From assembly GCF_003182155.1 (NCBI RefSeq), contig NZ_QGTG01000001.1:912390-976389 (forward strand): 64,000 nt of DNA, read 5' to 3'. Below, piece by piece: positions 53,683 through 63,120 of this stretch. The position numbers were made by a program, and so were the translations under genes. Position 1 is the stretch's first letter. Each line of letters opens with the position of its first letter. A model generated the notes under the pieces. It saw nothing but the letters and a program-made list of their open reading frames with translations. It was not told the origin of the DNA and ran no database searches. This stretch comes from Chitinophaga sp. S165 (GTDB taxonomy: Bacteria > Bacteroidota > Bacteroidia > Chitinophagales > Chitinophagaceae).

Positions 53683-56600
53683 CTAATAGACCACAAGCAC
53701 GGCCCCTTTATCCTGAACAGGCCGCCCGAGGATGTCAATGCCCTGCATCAGCCACACATAAGCGCCCGCATCCACCTTTTTGCCCCGGAAAGTGCCGTCC
53801 CATCCGGCTTCAATATCTTTTGTAGTAAATACAACATTGCCCCAGCGGTCCATCACCGTGAAAAGCGTATAAGATGCAACGCCGATCCCTTTAGGCTTGA
53901 ACACATCATTACGGCCGTCCCCGTTGGGAGAGAAAGCAGTAGGTGAAACCACCTTGATGGAGTCTATCACATGCACCCTTATTATCGTTGTGGCGCTCGC
54001 ACAATCGCCAAACTCATAATTCATTCCGTAAGTGGTGGTTTCAGTGATCCCCGTGATCCTGAACACCCCTGTGTCATTGCTTTCGGACCATTCGGTGCCA
54101 GGTATGAACAACACGTATTTACCGGTACGTTTGTCGTTAGCCTTTATTACGGCTGTCATTCCCCGCATGATGGTCACGTCTTTTGCAGGAGGCGCCGATA
54201 AGGAGAGATTAACTGCCAATATCGGGAAAGGACGGCTGTTCACAACACATCCGTTACCATCTGTCACCTGCAGCGTGTATGTCCCCGCCGGTAACATGTC
54301 TGCCGCCAGTATATTCGAAACAACAACACTATCCTGATTCAGCCAGGTATATGAAAGCGGCGTTTTACCGTCAACACCAATACCTGTTATTGTACCGGAA
54401 ATGGTATTACACATGTCATCTATAATAGCAAGGTTCTCATCATCTATCACAGCCAGATCAGGCGTTTTCAGCGTCACTGTCGATACCAGCTGTTCGCATT
54501 GTTCCACATCAGTAACATACACATGGTAAGTACCGTCGCCAAGATCTCTCAGATCTTTCTCCTGACCGATCACTGTGCCTGCCTGATCGGTCCAGCGATA
54601 GCTGACCGGTGTTCCTCCCACTATAACAAGGCCGGTTACACTACCGTTATGCAGATTACATACAGGGTCCTGTACATTGATCTGCGCAACGTTCATCTTG
54701 TCGGGTTGATGTTTCGGTATAACATATTCTATCCTGGTATTACAACCTACAGCATTGCTGATCTGCAAGGTATATCTGCCCGCTGCCATATTGGTCAGGT
54801 CAAGGCTATTGCCTACGGTGGCGCCATTCTGGTCTGTCCAGCTTACAATCTCTGCGTTTGTAGCCTGTAAACCGGTCACGCCGCCATTATCAACTGCGCA
54901 ATCTGCTTCTTTTATCACAAGTCCGTTTATGTCAATGGTGATCAATCCCGGAGCTGTAATTGTAAACGGTGCAGAAGGTAACGCAGGACAGGAAGATCCA
55001 TCGGTAAATGACAGTACGTACTGTCCTGCCGGAATATTCGCCAGGTCTAACGTATTTCCGACCACATCCTGGTTCGCATTCCTCCATGTATATACGATCG
55101 TTCCGGTACCGGTCACTTTCAAGCCGGTAATGCTGCCCGTCGGATCACTGCATATAGCCTCTTTTATTACGACGCTGCTGGCATCCAGCACAGGAGCAGC
55201 CACACCATTGATCACGAACGGACCGCCGGTAGCAGTACATGTGTTCACGGTATCTGTGATGGTCAGCGTATAATTACCCGGAGCAAGGTTACTGAGCGTG
55301 GGGCCAGTTCCAACTACAACATTTGCGGCATTACGCCAGGCGTATTTCAGGTTCATTCCCTGGAACTGTAATCCGGTGATGCTGCCATTGTTTACACCAC
55401 AGGTTGCAGGCTTTATCACACCTGTTGCTGTCAGTACCTGCGGCGTCTGGTCCTTTACCTCAAAATAAGGAGAGTACACAATACACTCCGGCTTATTACA
55501 CCCGCCACCGTACATAACGAGGCGGTACTTTCCTGCCGGTACATTGTTCAGCGATGTATCCGTTCCCACAGTATTGCCTGCCGCATCTTCCCAATGGAAC
55601 GGCGTGGCATTGTAGAGGAGTTTATTTTTAATACTACCGGTGCTTTTACCGCATGCGGTATTGATAATATTTGCCGGGATATCTTCACTCCATACAGGGT
55701 TACTATAGTCGGAGGTAGCACCGGCTGCATCAGTAGCAGATACGATCACGCCGTCACGTCCTTTTAATGCATATGTCCATTTACCGTCAGCCCCGGCAAA
55801 GAACGTCTCAATATAATTCCTGCCATCACATTTCGGCCCTGAACCGCATTTGAAAGGAACGAAGGCCTCCATTCTTGCATTAGGCGTTGCCGTTCCGCTT
55901 AATGTAGTACCGGTACACGCGGTAACACGCACGAACGGCAGCGCTCTTCCGTCGTCGGGACTCCAGTCAAGCAGCGCAACGCTGTTCGCAGGACGATCAA
56001 TGCTGGATGTCCTGTTATTACAGAACATCTCATTTTGCGATACCGTTACGCGGTAAGACCTGACCACAGAAACCGGTGCATCACTGCCACCGGCAATAAT
56101 ATTTTTGTCAGACAATATACCTCCGATCATTCCCTTCGCCAGGTTACAATCCCTGATCAATATACCCGACGAGTGGTTCCCCAGCACATTCTGACCCGTT
56201 ATATCCGTTCCTATCTTATTTCTTACAATACTGAAAGTGCCATTCGTCAAACCAAATACCCCGATGCCATAAACACTGGTACCTGCCACCTGGTTATCGC
56301 TGATCACTACATTACCGGTTGTACCGCCATAAATACCCAATAGTTCTCCCGTAAAAATGAAGAAGTTCATTGCACCGGTACCATTAATATCCGTTCCTAT
56401 CTTATTAAAAGCGACAAGCGCATTCCCCGATTCAATATTCAATTCCACGCCATAATAGTTCCCCATGATCACGTTCCCCCAGTCGTTCCCGTTACCACCA
56501 AGTGTTACCCCGTTCAGGTATCTCAGATGAACAGGCTTGTAACTGGATAACTGCGTAGTGGCGGTCATACCGTCTTCTTCAAAACCGAGAATGTTACTTT

Positions 56601-57180
56601 GTATCACGACGTTACTGATCGTCTTCGGATCAAAGTTGCCCGCATCACCGTAGATACAGTACTTGTAACCATTGATGACATTTCCCTTTCCCGGACTTCC
56701 TATCGTAATATCTGAACAGGTACCGCTGATCTCAATGCCATGCCCCTCGATGGAAGTGTTCAATGTATTCTTTATAGCCAACCCATATATTTCAACCTTC
56801 TGGGCGTTATCCACCTTCAAGGCATAAAAGCCTGCAGGCGTTCCTGAAACCTGTCTGTATACGTATACCCTCGCCCCGTTAGGACTTAGCTGGTTAGATG
56901 GCTGCGTAGAAGCGTCCAACGCAATATTACTGGTCAATCCGGGCAGATCGCTGAGCAGTGTGATCGTCACATCCGCGGCCGTCGTTCCGGGAAGATTAAA
57001 GTAGATATAGTCTTTTGCAGCAGTACCGTTGCTATTGGCTTTGGTGATTGCATCTCTCAGTGTTCCGGGTCCGCTGTCCGCTTTTGATATAACGATGAAA
57101 GTGGCGGCTTTGGCTGGAGTAAGAATACAAAAACAAGATATGGTAATGAGCAGGAGTAATACACCTGTTGTAGGTTTCAT
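53683..57180 (-). CDS. Secreted beta-helix/SprB-repeat protein with T9SS type B sorting domain
   Basis: The 1165-residue protein has a signal peptide ending near AKAATF. A parallel beta-helix-like region follows (about residues 28-430; SGPGTLRDAITKAN and repeated NxIG-type turns such as VRNKIGTDITG). Six or seven SprB-like repeats come next (about 510-1010; GNYTLTITDTVNTC, GRYTLQISNAVGCN). The end is a gliding-motility-type C-terminal domain (AFSPNGDGRNDVFKPKGIG; MDRWGNVVFTTKD). That domain is a type B signal for the type IX secretion system. The protein is probably surface-attached and adhesin-like. It is followed on the map by the regulator gene, 68 bases away in the same direction. Confidence 0.85.
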   Translation of the reverse strand: MKPTTGVLLLLITISCFCILTPAKAATFIVISKADSGPGTLRDAITKANSNGTAAKDYIYFNLPGTTAADVTITLLSDLPGLTSNIALDASTQPSNQLSPNGARVYVYRQVSGTPAGFYALKVDNAQKVEIYGLAIKNTLNTSIEGHGIEISGTCSDITIGSPGKGNVINGYKYCIYGDAGNFDPKTISNVVIQSNILGFEEDGMTATTQLSSYKPVHLRYLNGVTLGGNGNDWGNVIMGNYYGVELNIESGNALVAFNKIGTDINGTGAMNFFIFTGELLGIYGGTTGNVVISDNQVAGTSVYGIGVFGLTNGTFSIVRNKIGTDITGQNVLGNHSSGILIRDCNLAKGMIGGILSDKNIIAGGSDAPVSVVRSYRVTVSQNEMFCNNRTSSIDRPANSVALLDWSPDDGRALPFVRVTACTGTTLSGTATPNARMEAFVPFKCGSGPKCDGRNYIETFFAGADGKWTYALKGRDGVIVSATDAAGATSDYSNPVWSEDIPANIINTACGKSTGSIKNKLLYNATPFHWEDAAGNTVGTDTSLNNVPAGKYRLVMYGGGCNKPECIVYSPYFEVKDQTPQVLTATGVIKPATCGVNNGSITGLQFQGMNLKYAWRNAANVVVGTGPTLSNLAPGNYTLTITDTVNTCTATGGPFVINGVAAPVLDASSVVIKEAICSDPTGSITGLKVTGTGTIVYTWRNANQDVVGNTLDLANIPAGQYVLSFTDGSSCPALPSAPFTITAPGLITIDINGLVIKEADCAVDNGGVTGLQATNAEIVSWTDQNGATVGNSLDLTNMAAGRYTLQISNAVGCNTRIEYVIPKHQPDKMNVAQINVQDPVCNLHNGSVTGLVIVGGTPVSYRWTDQAGTVIGQEKDLRDLGDGTYHVYVTDVEQCEQLVSTVTLKTPDLAVIDDENLAIIDDMCNTISGTITGIGVDGKTPLSYTWLNQDSVVVSNILAADMLPAGTYTLQVTDGNGCVVNSRPFPILAVNLSLSAPPAKDVTIMRGMTAVIKANDKRTGKYVLFIPGTEWSESNDTGVFRITGITETTTYGMNYEFGDCASATTIIRVHVIDSIKVVSPTAFSPNGDGRNDVFKPKGIGVASYTLFTVMDRWGNVVFTTKDIEAGWDGTFRGKKVDAGAYVWLMQGIDILGRPVQDKGAVLVVY

Positions 57181-57333
57181 GTTAGTCGATATTCGGGATA
57201 TATAGGCAGCGTTTAACTACCGGGTCGAAAAATACATATATTTATTAAGAATATAATATAAAAAGGAAATTCTTCACATTAAAATTTAGCGTAAAAGGCT
57301 GTAACAGGAAAAAACTACTCTTTCAAGTAAAAG

Positions 57334-57360
57334 GAAGGGGCCCCGTTTCGGCGCCCCTTC
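57334..57360 (-). terminator. Intrinsic terminator downstream of the DUF5996 gene
   Basis: GAAGGGGC (57334-57341) and GCCCCTTC (57353-57360) form an 8-bp stem directly after the stop codon of the leftward gene. On the minus strand the stem is followed by a partly T-rich stretch (CCTTTTACTT). Confidence 0.7.
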
Positions 57361-57364
57361 AGTA

Positions 57365-58327
57365 TCATTTTCTAAAACATCCATATTCATTTTCAAGGTG
57401 GGAAAAGTCGCATTCCAGCGCCTTACGGTCCCAGTTACTCGTCTTAGCAGTAGCCTCGTATGTCGACTGCAGAAAATCCAGTAATGTTTCTTCCGGATTA
57501 TCTGATTGCTGTACCACGTCGTAGTGGAGCAGGAACTCGCCCATTTCAGTGCTGTAGAAAGCTTCCTGGGGTTTAACCGGTTGTTCTCCGAAAGCCTCAT
57601 TAACCGGGTAACAATAAGCATAAAAAACTACGTGCGGATATTGTTCACTGCCCGGCCAGAACCCAACGGAGCTTACTTCTTTGGAATAAGACTCCTGCAT
57701 CACCACGGCCGGCATATTAGGGCTCTGTCCCTGATGCGGTGGTGCATCCCTGCCTGAAAACCGTGTAACGGCCAGGTCAAAACCGCCCCAGAAGAAATGT
57801 ACCGGACTGACCTTACCCGTAAAACGGGACCTGAAACGTGTAAATACACCGTCGATCCTTACAAGTGCCTGCCAGTAATCAGCCATCTTTTCCGCATTGT
57901 ATGTACGGGGGGCATGGTCCTTCTCAAATGGTATGGCGCCTTCAATTTCACTGGGCGTTGTGAAAATCGAAACCTGTATGTCCAATGCCTTCAATTTCTC
58001 AAACACGGCTCCGTAAAAGTCAGCCACTGTACGTGAACCTAAACTCACGGATTCCCTCTTACCCATACTGGTAATGATCAGCAACTGATGAAGATGGAAA
58101 TCGAAATCTATCTGAAAACTGCCATGCTCATACGGTATACTCCCCGTACTAAGTCCATAAGGAGTAACATACAATGTAACATGCCAGGAATGATTTAACC
58201 AGGGCATTTTCCTGAGCCGGATCTTCCCAACAACCTGTGTCCACAGTTGGACCACCGTTAATGTATCTTTCAACTCATCAAATTTCAGCACTGGCCATTT
58301 GCTTGTTTGTAAAGCAGTATCACCCAT
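57365..58327 (-). CDS. DUF5996-family protein
   Basis: The 320-residue soluble protein starts WPVLKFDELKDTLTVVQLWT and contains TPYGLSTGSIPYEHGSFQID, FDLAVTRFSGRDAPPH and ESYSKEVSSVGFWPG. These are features I associate with the DUF5996 family. No enzyme activity is known for it. There is no signal peptide or membrane helix. It is flanked by terminators and is a single-gene unit. Confidence 0.78.
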   Translation of the reverse strand: MGDTALQTSKWPVLKFDELKDTLTVVQLWTQVVGKIRLRKMPWLNHSWHVTLYVTPYGLSTGSIPYEHGSFQIDFDFHLHQLLIITSMGKRESVSLGSRTVADFYGAVFEKLKALDIQVSIFTTPSEIEGAIPFEKDHAPRTYNAEKMADYWQALVRIDGVFTRFRSRFTGKVSPVHFFWGGFDLAVTRFSGRDAPPHQGQSPNMPAVVMQESYSKEVSSVGFWPGSEQYPHVVFYAYCYPVNEAFGEQPVKPQEAFYSTEMGEFLLHYDVVQQSDNPEETLLDFLQSTYEATAKTSNWDRKALECDFSHLENEYGCFRK

Positions 58328-58440
58328 AATTAAATATTGAAAATGAACAGATTAGTGTTATCAATAGTAATTTAAGGAAAAAATATTTAGCCGGATGATC
58401 ATGTTATGCTTTATGCGCTAAATCCCACTATATGTACAAT

Positions 58441-58474
58441 AAAAAAAGACAGGGATACAGCACGTACCCCTGCC
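58441..58474 (-). terminator. Intrinsic terminator downstream of the GH71/GH99-like gene
   Basis: On the minus strand GGCAGGGGTAC pairs with GTATCCCTGTC (two G-U pairs) around GTGCT-type loop bases and is followed at once by a run of seven T. It lies 20 bases past the stop of the 1011-residue gene, a textbook arrangement. Confidence 0.85.
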
Positions 58475-58494
58475 TAAAACCACAGCGTCGATGT

Positions 58495-61400
58495 CTATTC
58501 CACCACCAACTTCTTTGTTTCTATTTTTACATTGGAAACTGTTTTAACCAGATACACACCCGGAACAAGATTAGCTGTATTTACAGTAATGCGTTGTTCT
58601 CCGGAAGGTATCCTTTGTTTCAATGCCTTTACAAGCACCCCGTTCGAATTATATATCTCGATCACTGCATCAGTAGCGGCCTGTAACTGGTAATGCAATG
58701 TTACCTGTTCCCTTGCAGGGTTTGGATAAAGTTTCAGGCCTGCCTTTGTCAGCTTGCTCTCAACCGGTAGCACTTGTGAAGCCGTAAGTCTTGCTGCTGA
58801 TGTAGTGCCCCATCTGAACACTTCCCATCCGCCTATAGCTGCACGGTTACAGTTCATTGGTTTTGTTCCGTTCTCAGAGCAAACGTACTGTCCTTTCAGG
58901 CTCTGGAAAGCCACCGTATTGCCGCTCATGTTGATCCAGTTAAATCTTGTCGTACTATCCAGTGTGGTACCTGTGCAGAACATCGGACTGGTAGCCGTAA
59001 CGTACAGACCATTATTCCCTTTCAGTGCAATCGTATTGTTACCTGCATCTACCACCTGGAATTTCTCCCACGGTCCTAACCCGGTACGGTTACAGTTCAT
59101 CGCCTGTGCACCATTTTCAGAACATACCAGCAGCGTATCGTGATAGAGGTAGATCGTACTGCCTATAGGCGCCGGTGATGGCGGATTTGTAACAGTTGTA
59201 TCCTGTGCATCTTCGATGATGATATCGTCAAAATAAGCGGTAAAATTGCCACTCAGCGCCGGATTATCATAAGCAATACTGATACCCGTGATCTCATCAC
59301 CGATCAGTTCTCCCTTACCGATCTGGCAGGAAAATTTCTGCCAGCTGCCTACAGTACCACGCCCTATATTCGGATGCATCGCATTACCGTTATTGTCTTT
59401 ATATGCCGACAGACTACGCAGCACTTTACCTGATTTAAACGTCAGGTCGACCGATGTAAACCTGCCAGGATTGTTCACTGTATATTTCCAGAAACTCAAT
59501 TGCATATTGGCCTTCACCGGGATCTTCGTTTCTGAAATTTTATAATAGTAGGATGATGCTCCGCCAGCGGTACCGTTGATCTTCACAGTATATACGCCGC
59601 TCTTCGAAAAGCCAGGCGCATTGTCGATCGTTACAGCTGTATTACTAACGCCATTGGAGGACAACAACGCATTCCTGTAAAAGCAGGCGTCGATCGGCGA
59701 AACGATATCCTGTGGCACATTATTGATGATACAATTTGCTACCCTGCTCTCGAAACTGTTCCTATAATAGATAGGACCAAGAGAATAAGGGATCGGTATT
59801 TCCGCAGGCGTATCTGTGCTGGTCAGCAAACGTGCTGCCTCCCCGGCGAGACGCAGGTAGTAATCTGACGACGTCCATACGCCATCCATAGAAAGCGTAC
59901 CGAAGTACTGATCTGTCGGAATATCAAAATAGTCAACTGCAGAACTGATAATATTCGTCGATTCTTCAAACTCGTCCAGCATGGCGTAGTACATAGACTT
60001 CACGCCTACACTCTTAATATTACGGGCCTGCTTCCACAGGAACTTACCACCCAGTCTGCGGGTATCGTTCGGATAACCGGTCACATGTTGCGACCATGCA
60101 CTGCCCGGCATGATCACCGGATAAAAACCCATACCGTTCTGATCGCAATATTGCTTGTCAGGGATCAGGTATTGTGTCCTGAAATTATCAGCCCCTGTCG
60201 TATCACTATACACACCTACTGTCCAGGGAGAGATCATGTTGTATGCCTTATATACATCTGCAAAATCGGTGCGGGAACCGTCATTCATCAATCGCCAGCC
60301 TCTCGGTACACCGGCGATCACATAACAACCACGATCTTTGAAGAACTGCGCCAGTTCAAGCGCCTGCGCCCTGTCTACGAGGATGGTTGAATAACCCAGT
60401 CCCCACAGCTCTACTACCGGTTTACCGTTTACTGTTGCATATGCACCTGATTTCGTCAGTTCAAATATCTGCTCCATCTGATATACCCAGTCGCGTTTAA
60501 TGCCCTCTACGAGGTCAATAGAGTTCACTTCTCCGTTGTTCTGGTCTGGCATACAGTACATCACATAAAACAGCCTGCCATTAGCCTCACAGGCGTTCTT
60601 GATATTGACATAATAATCATCCGTAGATGTATATTTAATATTCCTTCCAACTGGTGCATTACGCTGGATGGCCACCCCATCAAAACCCGTTCTTTTCAGC
60701 AATGCCATCTGCACGTCTATCACACCTTTGTCGGTAGAGTTATACAGTCTGGCGGGCTTGCCATTACCCAGGTTAGCGAAATTGGTAGCATACATCGGAA
60801 CATTGGGATTATTCTCATAATCGGCCAGCAACGGAAATGTTTCAGTATTATGATTACCTCTTCCGGCAGCAGGTACTTTGTCGTATGACCAATGACCCCA
60901 GTCTTCAGGTTTAGGCCCTGCCTCATGCCATAACTGGTAACCCGCAAACGATTTTCCTACAAACTCGGAAGCAGGATTGTTCGGTCTTGCAGGAATAGGC
61001 TGCGCATCCGGATTCAGAGAACCTACGTACATGGTGATATCCTTGATGTACGTATCTTCAGAACCATAGCCCAGGCGAATATCGCCGCCGTAACCCATGC
61101 TGCCATCCAGACCGGCATCTTCCAGGAATACCAGGCGCGTTACCCATTTCTTTGTATTGGATTTCTTAAAATCCGCACCACCCCAGCCAGTACCGGAACG
61201 GGTATAGTTCAGCCACACGAAATTCATGCTGTTATCATAATAGGTAACAGACAGGATGATCTTTTTTGCTGTAGTAGGTACCGCGGCTCTGTCAGCACGT
61301 ACATACATAAACTTTCCGGCGGGGATCTTCCGGCATAATACGCCGTCCACTGTTGCTACTTCCGTGTAGCCTTCGCCACTTTGGTTGTTCTCAATGCCAT

Positions 61401-61530
61401 AGGTCAGGCTGCCTGATTGTACAGGATTGGTGAATTTGATCCAGGCAGATACTGCGGGCAGGGTTATATCGCCCGCCCTTAGGATACACGCACAGATAAG
61501 GCATGCAAATAGTAATAGAGAGTGTTTCAT
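58495..61530 (-). CDS. Secreted GH71/GH99-like multidomain protein with fascin-like module and T9SS tail
   Basis: The 1011-residue protein has a signal peptide (LLLFACLICACILRAG) and an N-terminal beta-sandwich. A TIM-barrel-like part at about residues 190-560 contains FAGYQLWHEAGPKPEDWGHW, LLKRTGFDGVAIQRNAP, GKPVVELWGLGY and SMYYAMLDEFEES, features of the GH71/GH99-like group of endo-acting glycosidases. A carbohydrate-binding-like domain follows, then a beta-trefoil/fascin-like domain (about 775-905) with two copies of VCSENG...MNCNR. The end is a T9SS type A sorting domain (LKLYPNPAREQVTLHY). It is probably a secreted enzyme that acts on glucan or mannan. Confidence 0.82.
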   Translation of the reverse strand: MKHSLLLFACLICACILRAGDITLPAVSAWIKFTNPVQSGSLTYGIENNQSGEGYTEVATVDGVLCRKIPAGKFMYVRADRAAVPTTAKKIILSVTYYDNSMNFVWLNYTRSGTGWGGADFKKSNTKKWVTRLVFLEDAGLDGSMGYGGDIRLGYGSEDTYIKDITMYVGSLNPDAQPIPARPNNPASEFVGKSFAGYQLWHEAGPKPEDWGHWSYDKVPAAGRGNHNTETFPLLADYENNPNVPMYATNFANLGNGKPARLYNSTDKGVIDVQMALLKRTGFDGVAIQRNAPVGRNIKYTSTDDYYVNIKNACEANGRLFYVMYCMPDQNNGEVNSIDLVEGIKRDWVYQMEQIFELTKSGAYATVNGKPVVELWGLGYSTILVDRAQALELAQFFKDRGCYVIAGVPRGWRLMNDGSRTDFADVYKAYNMISPWTVGVYSDTTGADNFRTQYLIPDKQYCDQNGMGFYPVIMPGSAWSQHVTGYPNDTRRLGGKFLWKQARNIKSVGVKSMYYAMLDEFEESTNIISSAVDYFDIPTDQYFGTLSMDGVWTSSDYYLRLAGEAARLLTSTDTPAEIPIPYSLGPIYYRNSFESRVANCIINNVPQDIVSPIDACFYRNALLSSNGVSNTAVTIDNAPGFSKSGVYTVKINGTAGGASSYYYKISETKIPVKANMQLSFWKYTVNNPGRFTSVDLTFKSGKVLRSLSAYKDNNGNAMHPNIGRGTVGSWQKFSCQIGKGELIGDEITGISIAYDNPALSGNFTAYFDDIIIEDAQDTTVTNPPSPAPIGSTIYLYHDTLLVCSENGAQAMNCNRTGLGPWEKFQVVDAGNNTIALKGNNGLYVTATSPMFCTGTTLDSTTRFNWINMSGNTVAFQSLKGQYVCSENGTKPMNCNRAAIGGWEVFRWGTTSAARLTASQVLPVESKLTKAGLKLYPNPAREQVTLHYQLQAATDAVIEIYNSNGVLVKALKQRIPSGEQRITVNTANLVPGVYLVKTVSNVKIETKKLVVE

Positions 61531-61623
61531 ATATAGTATTTAGTTGGGAAAAGATGTCAGGGATAGCTGACCTGTTGACGGGCTTCATACAGACCTGCTG
61601 TAAATCAACAGATATGGATCTAG

Positions 61624-61637
61624 GTAAACGGGTTTAC
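61624..61637. promoter_or_regulatory. Possible LacI-type operator
   Basis: GTAAAC and GTTTAC are inverted around GG, about 95 bases upstream of the start of the GH71/GH99-like gene. This spacing and word resemble LacI-family operators, which often control glycoside hydrolase genes. There is no regulator gene nearby, so the call is weak. Confidence 0.3.
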
Positions 61638-62021
61638 AGTGTTAAAGAGATATGGTTTTCGGGATAAATATACAAAAACTTCATTGCTGTCCGAATACTA
61701 TCGGCATTTCATAACATGCTATTATTCCCTGTAAAGACAATTGCTGTTTTTCTATGAACGGCAATGCATCTTCCTCGTTAGTATCGGGAAATAATAAAGG
61801 TATAGGGAACCAATATTTCAAAGAACTTAGCAATGCCTGTAGTTGAATCATATACCCGGTTTTACATTAAATTATCTTCCATACTAGCGTACTTCATAAC
61901 GATCATCAGCATCAGGTTAAAGCAGGGAACGTTCTGCCAGCTTCAGGCGCAGCCCCGTTTTACCGTGATTACTGAACACAATATTAGCGGATTTATTTGC
62001 GTAATTCTGGACAATGTACAC

Positions 62022-62083
62022 AGGACGCAAATCCATGTGTATAGGACGCAAAAACGTGTATGCAAGACGCAAAAACGTAGGGG
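62022..62083. repeat. Three tandem units with 21-bp period
   Basis: AGGACGCAA begins at 62022 and 62043, and AAGACGCAA at 62064, each followed by related sequence. The second and third units share GACGCAAAAACGT exactly. The period is exactly 21 bases, two turns of DNA. On the minus strand the repeat can be read as TFLRP/L-type peptide units, but no real gene encloses it. Confidence 0.7.
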
Positions 62084-62166
62084 TCAGAAATTTGCCCAAA
62101 GTGGCAGATATAAATTACAGATTCGGTTAACATATTCTTCTACCGGTCCGGCTACGGTTTAACTTT

Positions 62167-62264
62167 GGTTAAGATTCGCTTTGATATTACTCATCTTACG
62201 TTGATCTTACGTTCATGAACGTAGGATCAACGTAAGATGAGTAATATCAAAGCGAATCTTAACC
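62167..62264. repeat. 98-bp nearly perfect palindrome
   Basis: Two 49-base arms (62167-62215 and 62216-62264) are reverse complements with one mismatch, T62207 against G62224, which would be a G-U pair in RNA. There is no loop: the centre is GTTCATGAAC. Inside each arm the word ATCTTACGTT is repeated with an 11-base period. The palindrome lies 17 bases past the stop codon of the leftward gene at 62282, so it could work as a terminator, but it is far longer than one needs to be. Confidence 0.9.
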
Positions 62265-62281
62265 GATTATCAGGCGAACTA

Positions 62282-62953
62282 CTACCGCCTTTCCCATTCC
62301 GCTCTCAAGGCGGCAATATATTCCGGCAATGTATTCAGTTCAGGAAAGCCTTCTTCTACAGGATCATCACTGGGTAATTCAGTCATGATATAAACGTTAA
62401 TGTACTGGGCAAAGGCTTTTTCTCCCAACAAGCTCTGTAACAAGAGGAAAACAGCAGTATCAAGATGCTCGTTCAGTTTAAGAAGATCATAGTTCTGCAT
62501 ATGTACCGCCAGATTCAGCTTCTCCGGCGTTTCAGGGTCTTCGATGGCGGTGAACCACATCTCATCCGGCGATAACTCAAGGTCTTCATATTCAATTCCT
62601 TCACCGCCTTCATCTGCCGGTATTAATGCAGTAAAGGTCCAGTAATCCAGTTCAGGTGCTTTTTCAACCAGATATTCAGCATCATCAAAGAAGTCTTCGT
62701 CGCAGTTAGCTGTTATAATAAGTTCACCTTCATTATTTTCATTGATACGCATTTCGAAGAACAGGCTGGTACAATAACGATGGAGCCTTTCTGTCAGCTC
62801 GTCAAATACCTCCACGATCTGTTCCTGTTCCATTTCCCTAAAAAAGCGAAAGTCGTCCTGCCTTTCTTCAAACCAGCGCCAAAACTTTGCAGCGTCATTA
62901 CTTCTAAGCATATCTGTCCGTTTTATGGCCATATGCGGCCGGGGGGATAACAT
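62282..62953 (-). CDS. Uncharacterised acidic cytosolic protein
   Basis: The 223-residue protein has no signal peptide. It is acidic, with FWRWFEERQDDFRFF near the N-terminus, ELIITANCDEDFFDDAEYLV in the middle and YWTFTALIPADEGGEGIEY after it. The pattern of an N-terminal helical part followed by a strand-rich domain with a late LPEYIAALRAEWERR helix is seen in several families of unknown function, including some near toxin systems. I cannot name the family. The start may be at 62953 or at one of two later ATGs (residues 8 and 15), since the fold seems to begin at about residue 16. Confidence 0.7.
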   Translation of the reverse strand: MLSPRPHMAIKRTDMLRSNDAAKFWRWFEERQDDFRFFREMEQEQIVEVFDELTERLHRYCTSLFFEMRINENNEGELIITANCDEDFFDDAEYLVEKAPELDYWTFTALIPADEGGEGIEYEDLELSPDEMWFTAIEDPETPEKLNLAVHMQNYDLLKLNEHLDTAVFLLLQSLLGEKAFAQYINVYIMTELPSDDPVEEGFPELNTLPEYIAALRAEWERR

Positions 62954-63120
62954 TAGTATTTATACCTGCAATTTAGGTTTTTTTGCATTTTACATAGTTA
63001 TATTATATACTTAATATGACTGCAAAGGAACAACATCTTAAAACAACGATTCCCGACTTTATCAGCCAGGAACCCTGAGAATCTTTCAGCCGTCGTTAAG
63101 CGGCAGCTTGGTAATTTCCG
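62954..63120. other. Short intergenic region
   Basis: The 167 bases between two leftward genes contain an AT-rich segment and, on the plus strand, a 20-codon frame (63016-63078) that starts MTAKEQHLKTT. I do not consider it a gene. Confidence 0.4.

Larger units (their letters stand above)
61531..62281. other. Long intergenic region with repeats
   Basis: This stretch of 750 bases has no credible gene. It holds a GTAAAC-GG-GTTTAC element at 61624-61637 (possible operator upstream of the GH gene), the 21-bp triplet repeat at 62022-62083 and the 98-bp palindrome at 62167-62264. The rest is AT-rich and unremarkable. Confidence 0.6.

Noticed and set aside
61917..62099. A 60-codon leftward frame across the 21-bp repeat
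   Set aside because: It is just the repeat read as peptide (TFLR and LRP units); the frame has no start context and no fold.
63016..63078. A 20-codon frame starting MTAKEQHLKTT on the plus strand
   Set aside because: It is very short, lies between two leftward genes, has no clear promoter at a proper distance and no recognisable product.
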